From positions 25,520-89,519 of the forward strand of contig NZ_QMEA01000011.1 of the NCBI RefSeq assembly GCF_012912105.1: DNA of 64,000 nt. Reading direction: 5' to 3'. Positions 27,234 to 36,641 of the stretch are shown piece after piece. A model generated the notes under the pieces. The model was not told the origin of the DNA and did no database searches. It was given only the letters and a program-made list of their open reading frames with translations. Numbering within the stretch: the first letter of the stretch is position 1; each line of letters begins with the position of its first letter. This DNA comes from Brasilonema sp. UFV-L1 (lineage in GTDB: Bacteria > Cyanobacteriota > Cyanobacteriia > Cyanobacteriales > Nostocaceae). Position numbers and translations under genes: made by a program.

Positions 27234-28202
27234 ATGAAAGTATCCATCATCATATCTAACTATAACTATGCTCGATATCTACCATCAGCTATTGAATCTG
27301 TCATAGCTCAGACTTATAAAAACACTGAAATTATTGTTGTGGATGACGGTTCCAAGGACGATAGCTGTCAAGTTCTTTTACAACTTTCACAGAAATACCC
27401 AAATAAAATCAAGGCAATATTCCAAGTCAATCAAGGACAAGGTGCTGCCTTCAACACAGGGTTTGGGGCAGCGAGTGGAGATATTATTGCTTTCTTGGAT
27501 GCAGATGATGTTTGGAAGCCCAACAAATTGCAGCGAATTATAGAGATATTCCAAAATTCAGACGTAGTGGGCGTTATGCATTTTTTGGAAAATATTGATA
27601 GCAATGGCAAACCGATCAAAGGTTCCATTGTCGGAAAGTCACTTGATGATGATCTGGCAAGAATCATCGTAGAGACAGGTAATGCTTGGTGTTTCCCACC
27701 GACCTCTGGACTTGCCTACCGTCGTGATGCACTCCAAAAAGTGTTTCCTATAGATTCTGTGAAATGGCGGTTGTGTGTAGATGGTTGCCTCATATACTGT
27801 ACAGCGTTTTTGGGCAAGATTAAAACACTGGATGAAGTTTTGGGAAGTTACCGCATTCATGGTGCAAACCACTACGTCAAACAGCAGATAGAAATAACCA
27901 CACAAGTAGCAAAATCGCAAGCAGGAATTGAGATGACCAACCAATGCATCAACGAGTATTTGGAAAGCATCAATCATCCGTACAGAGTGGACTTATCGCG
28001 CAACCTCCAGTACCAACGCACGAATTATTACACACGTGGCAAATGGAATATCAAAGATGCGTTGGCTATATCAAATTTGATACTAAGGTGGCGTTTCTAC
28101 AATCAGCAAGAACAAATTTATTATTTCACTCGGTTCTGGATGAAAAATATACAATTGCTTTTCCGTCAAAACTCTGATACAAAAACTTTAAAACCCTCTT
28201 GA
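27234..28202 (+). CDS. Family 2 glycosyltransferase
   Basis: The 322-residue GT-A fold enzyme starts MKVSIIISNYNYARYLPSAIESV. It has IIVVDDGSKDDS near residue 35 and the metal-binding DADD in IIAFLDADDVW near 88. An acceptor-side segment (GNAWCFPPTSGLAYRRDAL) follows. No membrane helices are visible, so it is probably a cytosolic enzyme on the membrane face. The stop overlaps the upstream edge of the next glycosyltransferase frame, which suggests co-transcription. Donor and acceptor sugars cannot be read from the sequence. Confidence 0.92.
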   Translation: MKVSIIISNYNYARYLPSAIESVIAQTYKNTEIIVVDDGSKDDSCQVLLQLSQKYPNKIKAIFQVNQGQGAAFNTGFGAASGDIIAFLDADDVWKPNKLQRIIEIFQNSDVVGVMHFLENIDSNGKPIKGSIVGKSLDDDLARIIVETGNAWCFPPTSGLAYRRDALQKVFPIDSVKWRLCVDGCLIYCTAFLGKIKTLDEVLGSYRIHGANHYVKQQIEITTQVAKSQAGIEMTNQCINEYLESINHPYRVDLSRNLQYQRTNYYTRGKWNIKDALAISNLILRWRFYNQQEQIYYFTRFWMKNIQLLFRQNSDTKTLKPS

Positions 28203-28210
28203 AGTTTTTT

Positions 28211-29254
28211 ATGCATCAACCACATCCTCATCGTCCCGTAATTCCACCCGTTCCAGAAGGAGTAACACGTCCACTCTGGTCTGTGATGATTCCAACTTAC
28301 AATTGTGCTGAATATCTGCGCCAAACACTAGCTAGTGTTTTAGCGCAAGATCTAGGACCTAAGGTCATGCAAATCACCATAGTTGATGATTGTTCTACGC
28401 AGGATGATCCAGCAGCCGTTGTCGAAGAACTAGGAAGGGGGCGTGTGGAGTTTTACCGGCAGCCAAAGAATGTGGGTGCTACTAAAAACTTTCAAACTTG
28501 CTTAGAACTTGCTCGTGGGAAGTTAATTCATCAGCTACATGGCGACGATTATGTACATGATGGCTTTTATCAAAAAATGCAAAAAGCTTTCAGCGATTAC
28601 CCGGAAATCGGTGCAGCCTTTTGTCGCAACATTTTTATAGATGAACATGGCAATCTGCAACATTATTCCGATCTTGAGTTACCTGAAAGTGGAGTATTAC
28701 CCGGAAAGTGGTTGGAGCAAATTGTTGGCGTTTGTCGTATCCAAACACCTGCAATTGTAGTACGGCGCGAAGTGTATGAAAAGCTAGGAGGATTTGACCA
28801 CCGCTTTTCACTTGGTGGTGAAGACTGGGAAATGTGGGTAAGAATTGCTGCTAACTACCCCATGTGGTATGAAGTTGAACCCTTAGCTGTGTATCGCTTA
28901 CATTCACAATCTCTGACTAGAAGGAATGTGGTGAACGGTGTTTATATTGAACAACTGTACAAAGCTATAACTGTTTTTCAATCGTATCTACCCAAAACGT
29001 TTCCCAGTAAAATTCTCAAGCAAGCAAAGCGCAATTGTGCGTTCTTTGCTCTTGAAACCGCAGACAAATTACTCGCCAAAGGTGATATACCAAAAGCACT
29101 GTCTCAAATTCATACAGCATTGAGGTATAGCCGCTCCTTTAGAGTTATCAGGTCAGCTGCTCGCATTATTCTATTATATCGGACACTATGGCTGTTGCGA
29201 ACCGCAGTTGAAATGATGCTCAAAATCAATAAATTCTTGCGTAATCTGCGCTGA
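28211..29254 (+). CDS. Family 2 glycosyltransferase
   Basis: About 347 residues from ATG 28211; a TTG at 28199 would add four and overlap the preceding stop. Core motifs are WSVMIPTYNCAEYLRQTLASVL, ITIVDDCSTQDD and the metal site LHGDDYVHDGFY. FSLGGEDWEMWVRIA is the catalytic-base region (ED). The C-terminal 80 residues are helical and basic, which suggests membrane association. It follows 27234-28202 directly and probably shares its transcript. Confidence 0.92.
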   Translation: MHQPHPHRPVIPPVPEGVTRPLWSVMIPTYNCAEYLRQTLASVLAQDLGPKVMQITIVDDCSTQDDPAAVVEELGRGRVEFYRQPKNVGATKNFQTCLELARGKLIHQLHGDDYVHDGFYQKMQKAFSDYPEIGAAFCRNIFIDEHGNLQHYSDLELPESGVLPGKWLEQIVGVCRIQTPAIVVRREVYEKLGGFDHRFSLGGEDWEMWVRIAANYPMWYEVEPLAVYRLHSQSLTRRNVVNGVYIEQLYKAITVFQSYLPKTFPSKILKQAKRNCAFFALETADKLLAKGDIPKALSQIHTALRYSRSFRVIRSAARIILLYRTLWLLRTAVEMMLKINKFLRNLR

Positions 29255-29620
29255 CCGATATGAATTTATAATTTGAAAAGGATAATGTCAGTTAAGTAGA
29301 ACTCTTGTTCTAAATGCAAAGTTGTTAAATAAACCTCTTGCAAAAATCTTTGACAGTACAATAAGAAATTTTTGAATTGTATAAGCAAAGAGCCTGTGTT
29401 CCATCATGAGTACGTCTCATTAATATAGAAGACAGATTTTTAGAAATTTTGAATGGTACTACGAATCGATTTTTGCCAGAGTTTTTTTGTTTGCGATCGC
29501 TATAGTTTTGCTTCAATCAGCTCTCAAATGTATTACAGTTCTAAATCATAAGCCCTACGTGACGCACTCGCGTTCGTGAGATTGACTCCATATTTACGTT
29601 GAACCAAAAATAGTAACCCT
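29255..29620. other. Intergenic, no gene recognised
   Basis: AT-rich spacer with no family-like frame. CGTGACGCACTCGCGTTCGTGAG near 29560 is a short GC-rich dispersed-repeat piece. Confidence 0.4.
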
Positions 29621-30619
29621 ATGTCAATGATTGAGGCTATGGCTCATAACACTGAAACTGAAACACCAAACCCCTTAGTTAGCATTATTACTCCTACCTA
29701 CAACCGTCCAGAATATTTGAAAGCAGCTTTAACAAGTGCAGTCAAACAAACTTATCGCAATATAGAGATTATAGTTTCTGACAATTGCAGTCTAGAAAAT
29801 CCGCAATCGATTGTTGAGTCTTTTGAGGATTCTAGAATTCGCTTTTTCCGCAATTCAACAAATTTGGGAATGTTTGCCAATACAATGAATGCCTTTAAAA
29901 AGGCACGAGGCAAATATGTTGCTAGTTTACTTGATGATGATATGTGGGAAGAAGATTTTTTAGAAAAGCTTGTCCCCCCATTAGAAAAGAATCCAAATAT
30001 AGCTATTGCTTTTTGTGACCATTACATGATAGATGCCGATGGTGAAATAGATTATCCTTTAAGTGACCATTGTTCACAGTTATTTCATCGGGCTGGTCTC
30101 AAAGAAGGAGTTTACCAACCTTTTTGTAAGTTAAGCTTGGTAGATAGAGCAGTGTCCACAGCAACTGCAGCTGTCATTCGTCGAGATGTTGTAGATTGGG
30201 ATAGCATTCCACCGGAAGTAGGAGGCTCATGGGATGTGTATTTGAACTATCTGTGTTGCCGTTCCGGTTTGGGAGCTTATTATTATCCTGAGAGATTAAC
30301 TCGCTATCGAGTTCATGAGCAAACAGACACAATGCTCAGTGGTAGTCAAAATTATCAGGCAAAAATCAGGAAAGCTCAAGCTGATCTTTTTTGCTACGAA
30401 CGGTTTATAGAAGATGAGAAACTCCAAGAACTCAAACCATATTTTCAGCAACAATGGGGGTTTGTCAGCACAACTTTAGGAATTGGTTTAATGCGATCTC
30501 AGCAACTGAAAGAGGCACGTCATTATTTTTGGCGTTCCTTGCGTCAGAAGCTTAGTCTAAGAACATTAGCGGCACTTTTCCTAAGTTTTACCTCTCCAAA
30601 AATAGCAGCGAAATTTTAA
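29621..30619 (+). CDS. Family 2 glycosyltransferase
   Basis: The 332-residue enzyme has VSIITPTYNRPEYLKAALTSAVKQTYRNIEIIVSDN near its start. The metal-binding segment is YVASLLDDDMW, and the middle phrase GGSWDVYLNYLCCRSG covers the catalytic region. ATG 29621 and 29627 are both possible starts. No signal or membrane segment is visible. It belongs to the polysaccharide region but is separated from its neighbours by 370-400 bp on each side, so it is probably its own unit. Confidence 0.92.
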   Translation: MSMIEAMAHNTETETPNPLVSIITPTYNRPEYLKAALTSAVKQTYRNIEIIVSDNCSLENPQSIVESFEDSRIRFFRNSTNLGMFANTMNAFKKARGKYVASLLDDDMWEEDFLEKLVPPLEKNPNIAIAFCDHYMIDADGEIDYPLSDHCSQLFHRAGLKEGVYQPFCKLSLVDRAVSTATAAVIRRDVVDWDSIPPEVGGSWDVYLNYLCCRSGLGAYYYPERLTRYRVHEQTDTMLSGSQNYQAKIRKAQADLFCYERFIEDEKLQELKPYFQQQWGFVSTTLGIGLMRSQQLKEARHYFWRSLRQKLSLRTLAALFLSFTSPKIAAKF

Positions 30620-30635
30620 CAGTTATCAGTTATCA

Positions 30636-30870
30636 GTGAGCCAGCGCTGCAGAAGGGTTTCCAACGCGGCTATGCTCCACTTGGGGAGCCAGTGCGTTTG
30701 CGGGGTTCCCCCGCTTAAAGCACCTGGCGTGAGACCCCAAGACGAGCCACTGCTGCTTTGAGGGTTTCCCGACAGCCAGGCATGTGGCGTCCGCACTGGC
30801 TCCTCCGTAGGCGACTGGCGGAACGCGCAGCGAGACCGGAGGTCTTCCCCGAAGGGTTATCAGTTATCAG
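30636..30870. repeat. Composite GC-rich repeat inserted in a heptamer array
   Basis: A TTATCAG heptamer array begins near 30622, is interrupted by about 210 bp of GC-rich palindromic pieces (GAGCCAGCGC, GGGGTTCCCCC, CCGCACTGGCTCC), and resumes at about 30855. Similar GAGCCAGTGCGGTGG sequence occurs at 63950-63975. The order shows that the GC-rich element entered the older array. Confidence 0.65.
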
Positions 30871-31021
30871 TACTTGTTATTCATAACCGCTGATTTGTGT
30901 TCACTGTGTACGGTTTACTGATAACTGTGTACTGTGTACTGATTTAAGACAGAAACTGGAACTATGAGAGAATTTCTACTCTCATAGAACAAAGAAAGAA
31001 ACATCTATTAAGGAAAAAACT

Positions 31022-31903
31022 ATGCGAATCTCGGCTTGTATCACAACAAGAAATCGACCGAAAAACTTAAGTGAATGTTTAGAAGCACTGTGGAATTCTG
31101 ACATCAAACCTCACATGGTAGTCGTCTCTGATGACTCTCCCAGTTTGGAAATGCAACAGCAAAATAATCAAATTGTTCAAAAGTATCCAGGAACAGCTTA
31201 TATTCTTGGTCCTTGTCGTGGAGTTTGCGCTAATAGAAATAATGCAGTCAATGCTATCCCAGCATCGGAAACGGATTTTGTCGCTTTTATTGATGATGAT
31301 ATTTGTGTCAAGCCAGATTTCATTGCTGGTGCTTTAGCTCGATACAATCAAATGAGTGCTGAGCAAAAAAATAACACGATTCTTTCAGGTGTCAGTCAAA
31401 ATCCAGATGGTACCTACGAAATGGTTCCAGGTAAACTTTCTTTTCGTGGGTACTTCTGTTATTCTGATGTTCCTGAATCTGTAGCGATTCATGCTGCTTT
31501 ATTTCCCCGGTTATTCTTTGAGCAAGAACAGTGGGACGAGAATATCTTTTTTGGCTATGAAGATGCGGAACTTTGTTTGCGAGCGTTAAAACGCGGGTAC
31601 AAAATACTATCGTGTCCGGAATTGCGAGTTATTCATGCAGGTGCAGGTCATAAAAGTACTTTGCATGAGGCTGGAATCGGCAGCATGACAAAGTATGAAA
31701 TATCAGTAGAAGCCGCTAGGCTTTACGTTGGCATCAAACGCTATAAAGATTTATTTCCTAATCCCGTCAAACTGATAGTTTTTCTCACCTTATACTTTTC
31801 TCATATGACAGGATATCTTTTAAAGCGAGGAGCACTCCACGCTTGGCCTGAAATTGTTCGTCTTTCCCATATTCAACGGTTATGGCAGCCTTCTGTTGTT
31901 TGA
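31022..31903 (+). CDS. Family 2 glycosyltransferase
   Basis: The 293-residue enzyme begins MRISACITTRNRPKNLSECLEAL. It has VVVSDDSPS near residue 37, the metal site FVAFIDDDICVKPDF near 91, and a clear galactosyltransferase-like FFGYEDAELCLRALKRGYKI near 180. A helical C-terminus follows. The ATG at 31022 is preceded by AAGGAAAAA. It is followed by a GT4 gene 42 bp downstream, probably in one transcript. Confidence 0.92.
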   Translation: MRISACITTRNRPKNLSECLEALWNSDIKPHMVVVSDDSPSLEMQQQNNQIVQKYPGTAYILGPCRGVCANRNNAVNAIPASETDFVAFIDDDICVKPDFIAGALARYNQMSAEQKNNTILSGVSQNPDGTYEMVPGKLSFRGYFCYSDVPESVAIHAALFPRLFFEQEQWDENIFFGYEDAELCLRALKRGYKILSCPELRVIHAGAGHKSTLHEAGIGSMTKYEISVEAARLYVGIKRYKDLFPNPVKLIVFLTLYFSHMTGYLLKRGALHAWPEIVRLSHIQRLWQPSVV

Positions 31904-31945
31904 GTTTTAATTAAGTTTTGACTTTATTTTGCAGGATAATTAAGC

Positions 31946-33097
31946 GTGAAGCTCTGCATTGTTACCCACAGTGTTATTAAAGGTGATGGACAGGGCCGAG
32001 TCAATTATGAAATTGCCACCGAAGCAATTCGTCGCGGTCACCACGTTACCCTAGTCGCAACTCAGGTTGCTTTAGAATTAGAACAAAGCAATCATGTACA
32101 CTGGGTTGTTATTCCAGTTGAAGGATGGCCTACGGAATTACTCCGTAATTTAATTTTTGCTTGGCGCAGCGCTCATTGGTTACGTCAAAATCGCTCTCAA
32201 GTTGATGTTGTAAAAGTGAATGGTGCAATTACTTGGGGGAAAAGTGATGTCAATGCGGCACATTTTGTGCATGGTTCGTGGTTGAAGTTTTCCTCTCAAC
32301 AGGCACAGCCTAAGTCACTTTGGTCTATCTTCAATTTCCGAAAAAGTTTATACAATTTTTATCAGTGGTTTTACACAGCTTTTAATGCAAGCTGGGAAAA
32401 AGTCGCTTTCCAACAAACGCAAGTTGTCGTCGCAGTTTCTAACAAGATAGCTAAAGATTTGTTAGAAATCGGTGTACCGCCAGAGTCAATTCAAGTGATT
32501 CTTAATGGTGTTGATTTGCAGGAGTTTTCACCAGGTGTAGGCGATCGCAAAAAGTGGAATCTTCCAGAGAAAGTCACTCTTGCACTTTTTGCAGGCGATA
32601 TCAGAATCCCTCGGAAAAACTTGGATACGGTATTGCACGCCTTAGTGAAAGTGCCTGATTTGCATCTAGCCGTTGCAGGCATAACCGAAGGTAGCCCTTA
32701 TCTTCAACTCGCAGTATCCCTGGGATTAAGTGAACGGGTGCATTTTCTGGGATTGCGGCGTGATGTACCAGAAATCATGAAAGCTGTGGATTTCTTGGTT
32801 TTTCCCTCACGTTACGAACCTTTTGGCTTAGTCGTGATCGAAGCAATGGCAACAGGGATACCCGTGATTACAGCAAGTTCAACAGGCGCAGCAGATTTAG
32901 TGACAAAAGAAGCTGGAATAGTTTTGCCAGACTCAGATGACGCTGAGGCTTTGGCAACTGCGCTTTTGTCTTTGGCAGACAATCCACAATTGAGGATGCA
33001 AATGGGGCAAGCAGCCCGAACTATAGCTGAACAACACAGTTGGGATAAAATGGCGCAAACTTATGCGGATTTATTGGAGGAAGTTGGAAAAAGTTAA
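31946..33097 (+). CDS. Family 4 glycosyltransferase
   Basis: The 383-residue GT-B enzyme starts at GTG 31946 (AGGA about 12 nt upstream). The N-terminal domain begins MKLCIVTHSVIKGDGQGRVNYE. The C-terminal donor-binding domain has LFAGDIRIPRKNLDTVL, RVHFLGLRRDVPEIMKAVDFLVFPS and the intact EX7E motif in YEPFGLVVIEAMATG. It is a retaining enzyme by family. Substrates are unknown. It is probably translated with the preceding GT2. Confidence 0.93.
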   Translation: MKLCIVTHSVIKGDGQGRVNYEIATEAIRRGHHVTLVATQVALELEQSNHVHWVVIPVEGWPTELLRNLIFAWRSAHWLRQNRSQVDVVKVNGAITWGKSDVNAAHFVHGSWLKFSSQQAQPKSLWSIFNFRKSLYNFYQWFYTAFNASWEKVAFQQTQVVVAVSNKIAKDLLEIGVPPESIQVILNGVDLQEFSPGVGDRKKWNLPEKVTLALFAGDIRIPRKNLDTVLHALVKVPDLHLAVAGITEGSPYLQLAVSLGLSERVHFLGLRRDVPEIMKAVDFLVFPSRYEPFGLVVIEAMATGIPVITASSTGAADLVTKEAGIVLPDSDDAEALATALLSLADNPQLRMQMGQAARTIAEQHSWDKMAQTYADLLEEVGKS

Positions 33098-33281
33098 TTA
33101 ACCAATGAATAATTTTCTGGTGTTGCTAATTCACAGGGTGATGCAAATAAATGTAAATTTATTTCTCTGCTTACGTAAAACCTCTATATATTACTGAAAA
33201 ATATACCGCAACTCAATTTCGAGTCCGTATATTTTACAGTTCCATTCTGCAACACCAGAATTCCTAAAAGGAGCCATTTCT

Positions 33282-34316
33282 ATGCAAGAATTGCCTTCAG
33301 TTGCTGTGTGTATACCTACCTATAATCAAGCTCAATACTTAATCCATTCTGTGGGGAGTGCCTGTTCTCAAACTTACCGCAATGTAGAAGTATGGGTTTC
33401 AGACAATGCTAGCACTGACGAGACACCTGAACTCATGACACAGATTTGCGAGCACTTTCCCCAAGTGCGATATCATCGCCATCCACAAAATATGGGGATG
33501 ACAGCAAATTGTAACTGGGTTTTGAGTCAGCCAAAGACTGAATTCGTGATTCGCTTGGACTCAGACGACGTTATGCTACCACGTTATGTGGAAACTTTAG
33601 TCGGTCTTATGCAAAAATATCCAGAGGTTGGTTGGGCTCATGTCGCAACACAAGAGATTGATGAATACGGAAAAAAAAGCTCTGTACGACGAGTCTTGAG
33701 AAAACATGAGTTTCAAAGTGCTGAGGAGGCATTAAGAGCGTCAGTTTCTGGTTTGCGGACGGCTTCTAGCATTTTCTTGTTTAGAACTCAAGCTTTACAA
33801 GAAGTCGGGTTTTATGGCGATGCTCACCTAAAATATAGCGAAGACTACGATCTGGCTATTAGAATGTCTGATGCAGGCTATGCCAATATTTACTCAGATG
33901 ACATCTTGGCTGAATACCGTGTTTGGAGTGATGCTGAACACACACGTCCGAAGCGAAAAGGCGATCAGCTTAGAGCATATCTTTGGATATACGGAAAATC
34001 GTTACTTTCTGCTTTTCAAAAACGTGGCTGGGATACAAAAGTCATTGATAAATATCGGCGGAAGATGGCATTAATTCATGCTGCTGCTTGTTTTTCTCCC
34101 ATTTTTACAAAAGCAGAACGAGAAGAACTTATTGGTTTGTTAAAGGAATTAGGCGATTCACCTGCTTTACGGTTTCGACTTTTTGCGTTGTCGCTTGGTC
34201 TTGCTCCTTTCTTTGAGTGGCAGCACCATACAGAATTAAAATTAAAAGGTTTAGTGAAGGGGTGGTTAAGCAAATTTAAAGCTGCTTTCAAACTCAAAAA
34301 AGTAGAATCGGTATAA
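33282..34316 (+). CDS. Family 2 glycosyltransferase (tandem paralogue 1)
   Basis: The 344-residue enzyme starts MQELPSVAVCIPTYNQAQYL. It has VWVSDNASTDETPE and the metal site VIRLDSDDVMLPRY, and LKYSEDYDLAIRMSDAGYANI covers the catalytic acid region. AAAAGGAGC precedes the ATG. It is strongly similar along its whole length to the next gene (34502-35542): IPTYNQAQYLIHSVGSAC, SDDILAEYRVW and ELGDSPALRFRLFALSLGLAPFFEWQ all recur. The pair therefore arose by tandem duplication. Confidence 0.93.
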   Translation: MQELPSVAVCIPTYNQAQYLIHSVGSACSQTYRNVEVWVSDNASTDETPELMTQICEHFPQVRYHRHPQNMGMTANCNWVLSQPKTEFVIRLDSDDVMLPRYVETLVGLMQKYPEVGWAHVATQEIDEYGKKSSVRRVLRKHEFQSAEEALRASVSGLRTASSIFLFRTQALQEVGFYGDAHLKYSEDYDLAIRMSDAGYANIYSDDILAEYRVWSDAEHTRPKRKGDQLRAYLWIYGKSLLSAFQKRGWDTKVIDKYRRKMALIHAAACFSPIFTKAEREELIGLLKELGDSPALRFRLFALSLGLAPFFEWQHHTELKLKGLVKGWLSKFKAAFKLKKVESV

Positions 34317-34501
34317 ACCAGACTGAGACTAGAAAAGGAAACTTAGCTGGAAAAAGTGGGTTGCATTTCTTTTGGGAAATTACCATAATAAAACTGACCT
34401 TTGGTAGAAAGACAATTTTTGCTTTGTAAGTCAAGATGGACTTTTGTTCTCAATGCACATTGAAAAAACTGATTAAATGCCCTGTTATCTGACTATTTCA
34501 T

Positions 34502-35542
34502 ATGACTTCAATGCTAGAATTGCCCTCAGTTGCTGTCTGTATACCCACCTATAATCAAGCTCAATACTTGATTCATTCTGTGGGTAGTGCCTGCTGTCAA
34601 ACTTATCCAAATGTCGAAGTATGGGTTTCAGACGACGGTAGTACTGACGAAACAGCCCAAGTAATGGAACAGCTTTGCCAGCAGTTTCCTCAAGTACACT
34701 ACTATCGCCAGCCCAAAAACCTTGGTATTGCCGGTAACAACACTTGGTTGATGAGCCAGCCGAAAACTGAATTTATTGTTCGCTTAGATTCAGACGATAT
34801 TTTGTTACCAAACTATGTAGAGAAACTCGTTGCGCTACTTCAGAAGTATCCAGAAGCTGGTTATGCTCATACTGCTATTCAAGAAATTGATGAGTATGGA
34901 AATAACCGTCCTGTAGGACGACTCGCAAGAACAGAAGAGTTTCAAAACTCTGAAGAAGCACTCATGGCAGCAGTTTCTGGCTACAGAGTCGTGGCAAACA
35001 TTGTCATGTTTAGAACAAAAGCTTTACAAGAATTAAGATATTACGAAAATCGTCCGGAATTTGTTGAAGATTACGATTTATCTGTAAGAATTGCAGATGC
35101 TGGCTATGGTAATGTTTACGCAGATGAAATATTAGCCAAATACCGAGTTTGGACTGATGTTAAAAAAACACGTTCCAAGCGCAAGCATTTGCAATTGAAA
35201 GGATATGTTCGAATTTTTGAAGAAAGTTTCGTACCAGCATTTCAACAACGAGGTTGGGATACAAAAGTGCTGGAAAAGCAGAGACGCAAGTTGGCTATCT
35301 TACATTCAGCATACTGTTTCTTGCCTATTTATAATCAAGCAGAACGAGCAGAACTGATTGCTTTGTTAAAAAAATTAGGTGATTCGCCTGCCTTGCAGCT
35401 TCGCCTTTTTGCATTAAATCTAGGTCTTGCTCCTTTCTTTGAATGGCAGCTGCATACAGAATTAAAGTTAAAAGGTATAGTCAAGGATTGGTTAAGCAAA
35501 TTCAAGACTCGTTCAGCGGTGAAAACAGCAGGAACTACCTAA
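34502..35542 (+). CDS. Family 2 glycosyltransferase (tandem paralogue 2)
   Basis: The 346-residue enzyme carries the same motifs as its neighbour: PSVAVCIPTYNQAQYL, VWVSDDGSTDETAQ, VRLDSDDILLPNY and EDYDLSVRIADAGY. Differences concentrate in the loop after the metal site (NRPVGRLARTEE against KKSSVRRVLRKHE), where acceptor choice is usually set. The two copies may therefore add different linkages. ATG 34502 lies 185 bp after the first copy. Confidence 0.93.
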   Translation: MTSMLELPSVAVCIPTYNQAQYLIHSVGSACCQTYPNVEVWVSDDGSTDETAQVMEQLCQQFPQVHYYRQPKNLGIAGNNTWLMSQPKTEFIVRLDSDDILLPNYVEKLVALLQKYPEAGYAHTAIQEIDEYGNNRPVGRLARTEEFQNSEEALMAAVSGYRVVANIVMFRTKALQELRYYENRPEFVEDYDLSVRIADAGYGNVYADEILAKYRVWTDVKKTRSKRKHLQLKGYVRIFEESFVPAFQQRGWDTKVLEKQRRKLAILHSAYCFLPIYNQAERAELIALLKKLGDSPALQLRLFALNLGLAPFFEWQLHTELKLKGIVKDWLSKFKTRSAVKTAGTT

Positions 35543-35651
35543 TTCATAGTTGAGTCATGATTTGTGATTAGTTATTAGATAAGAAATCATGACTCATTCA
35601 ATTAACTTGTGAGTAAACAACTCTCACCCAGACATATCCAGACATATATTT

Positions 35652-36617
35652 ATGTTTACTATCACTGCGATCGTTCCTACTTATCATCGTCCCAAAGACT
35701 TAACTCGTTGTCTGGAAGCACTTCATCGGCAAACTCGTCCAGCGGATGAAGTGCTGGTTGTGGTGCGTGATACCGACAGCGATACTTGGACACTATTCAA
35801 AGAGTTCAACTACGAACCTTTGAAGTTGCGTACCTTAACAGTTACAGTTCCAGGCGTCGTCGCCGCCCTGAATGTCGCCCTCCATGAAGCCAAAGGGGAT
35901 ATTATTACAGTGACTGATGACGATGCAGCACCTCATAGTGATTGGTTTGAACGCATAGAAAAGTATTATTTGTCAGATGAGCGTATAGGCGCTGTCGGTG
36001 GACGAGATTGGGTGTATTGGCAAAACAAGCTGCTTGATGATGGCACGAGTGAAGTTGTCGGTCAAATTCAGTGGTTTGGGCGTGTTGTTGGGAAGCATCA
36101 CATCGGTGTGGGTAAAGCCCGTGAAGTCGATGTTCTTAAGGGCGTAAATATGAGTTTTCGTCGAAGTGCGATCGCCTCGATTGGTTTTGATGAACGGATG
36201 CGAGGTACAGGAGCACAAGTTCACTTTGAGATGGCGTTATGCTTGGCATTGAAGCGAGCAGATTGGAAAATTGTCTATGATCCTGAGATTACAGTAGATC
36301 ACTATCCAGCGCTCCGTTTTGATGAAGATAAGCGAGACAGGCTCAATGAAACTGCGATACGAAATTCAGTACACAATGAAACCCTTGTTTTGCTAGAACA
36401 CTTATCACCTGTACGGCGTATTGTGTTTATGATGTGGGCTATATTGGTAGGAACCCAAGAGGCTTTGGGTTTCGTGCAGTGGTTGCGATTTTTACCCAGT
36501 GAAGGAAGCTTGGCTGGAAAAAAATGGTTTGCATCTGTTGGTGGACGTTGGCAAGGCTGGCTAACTTGGCAAGCGAGCCAAAACCGATCGCCTGCGAAGA
36601 TGATAGTCAGTCAATAA
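35652..36617 (+). CDS. Family 2 glycosyltransferase
   Basis: The 321-residue enzyme has ITAIVPTYHRPKDLTRCLEAL at the start and DEVLVVVRDTDSDTW near residue 36. The metal-binding ITVTDDDAAPHSDWF is near 92, followed by LKGVNMSFRRSAI and a C-terminal helical part. DVLKGVNMSFRR with a later VHFEMALCLAL is typical of cyanobacterial polysaccharide GT2 proteins. The next gene starts 24 bp after its stop, which implies one operon with the polymerase-like protein. Confidence 0.92.
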   Translation: MFTITAIVPTYHRPKDLTRCLEALHRQTRPADEVLVVVRDTDSDTWTLFKEFNYEPLKLRTLTVTVPGVVAALNVALHEAKGDIITVTDDDAAPHSDWFERIEKYYLSDERIGAVGGRDWVYWQNKLLDDGTSEVVGQIQWFGRVVGKHHIGVGKAREVDVLKGVNMSFRRSAIASIGFDERMRGTGAQVHFEMALCLALKRADWKIVYDPEITVDHYPALRFDEDKRDRLNETAIRNSVHNETLVLLEHLSPVRRIVFMMWAILVGTQEALGFVQWLRFLPSEGSLAGKKWFASVGGRWQGWLTWQASQNRSPAKMIVSQ

Positions 36618-36641
36618 TTTATCATTGACCGGAGTAGCTTA

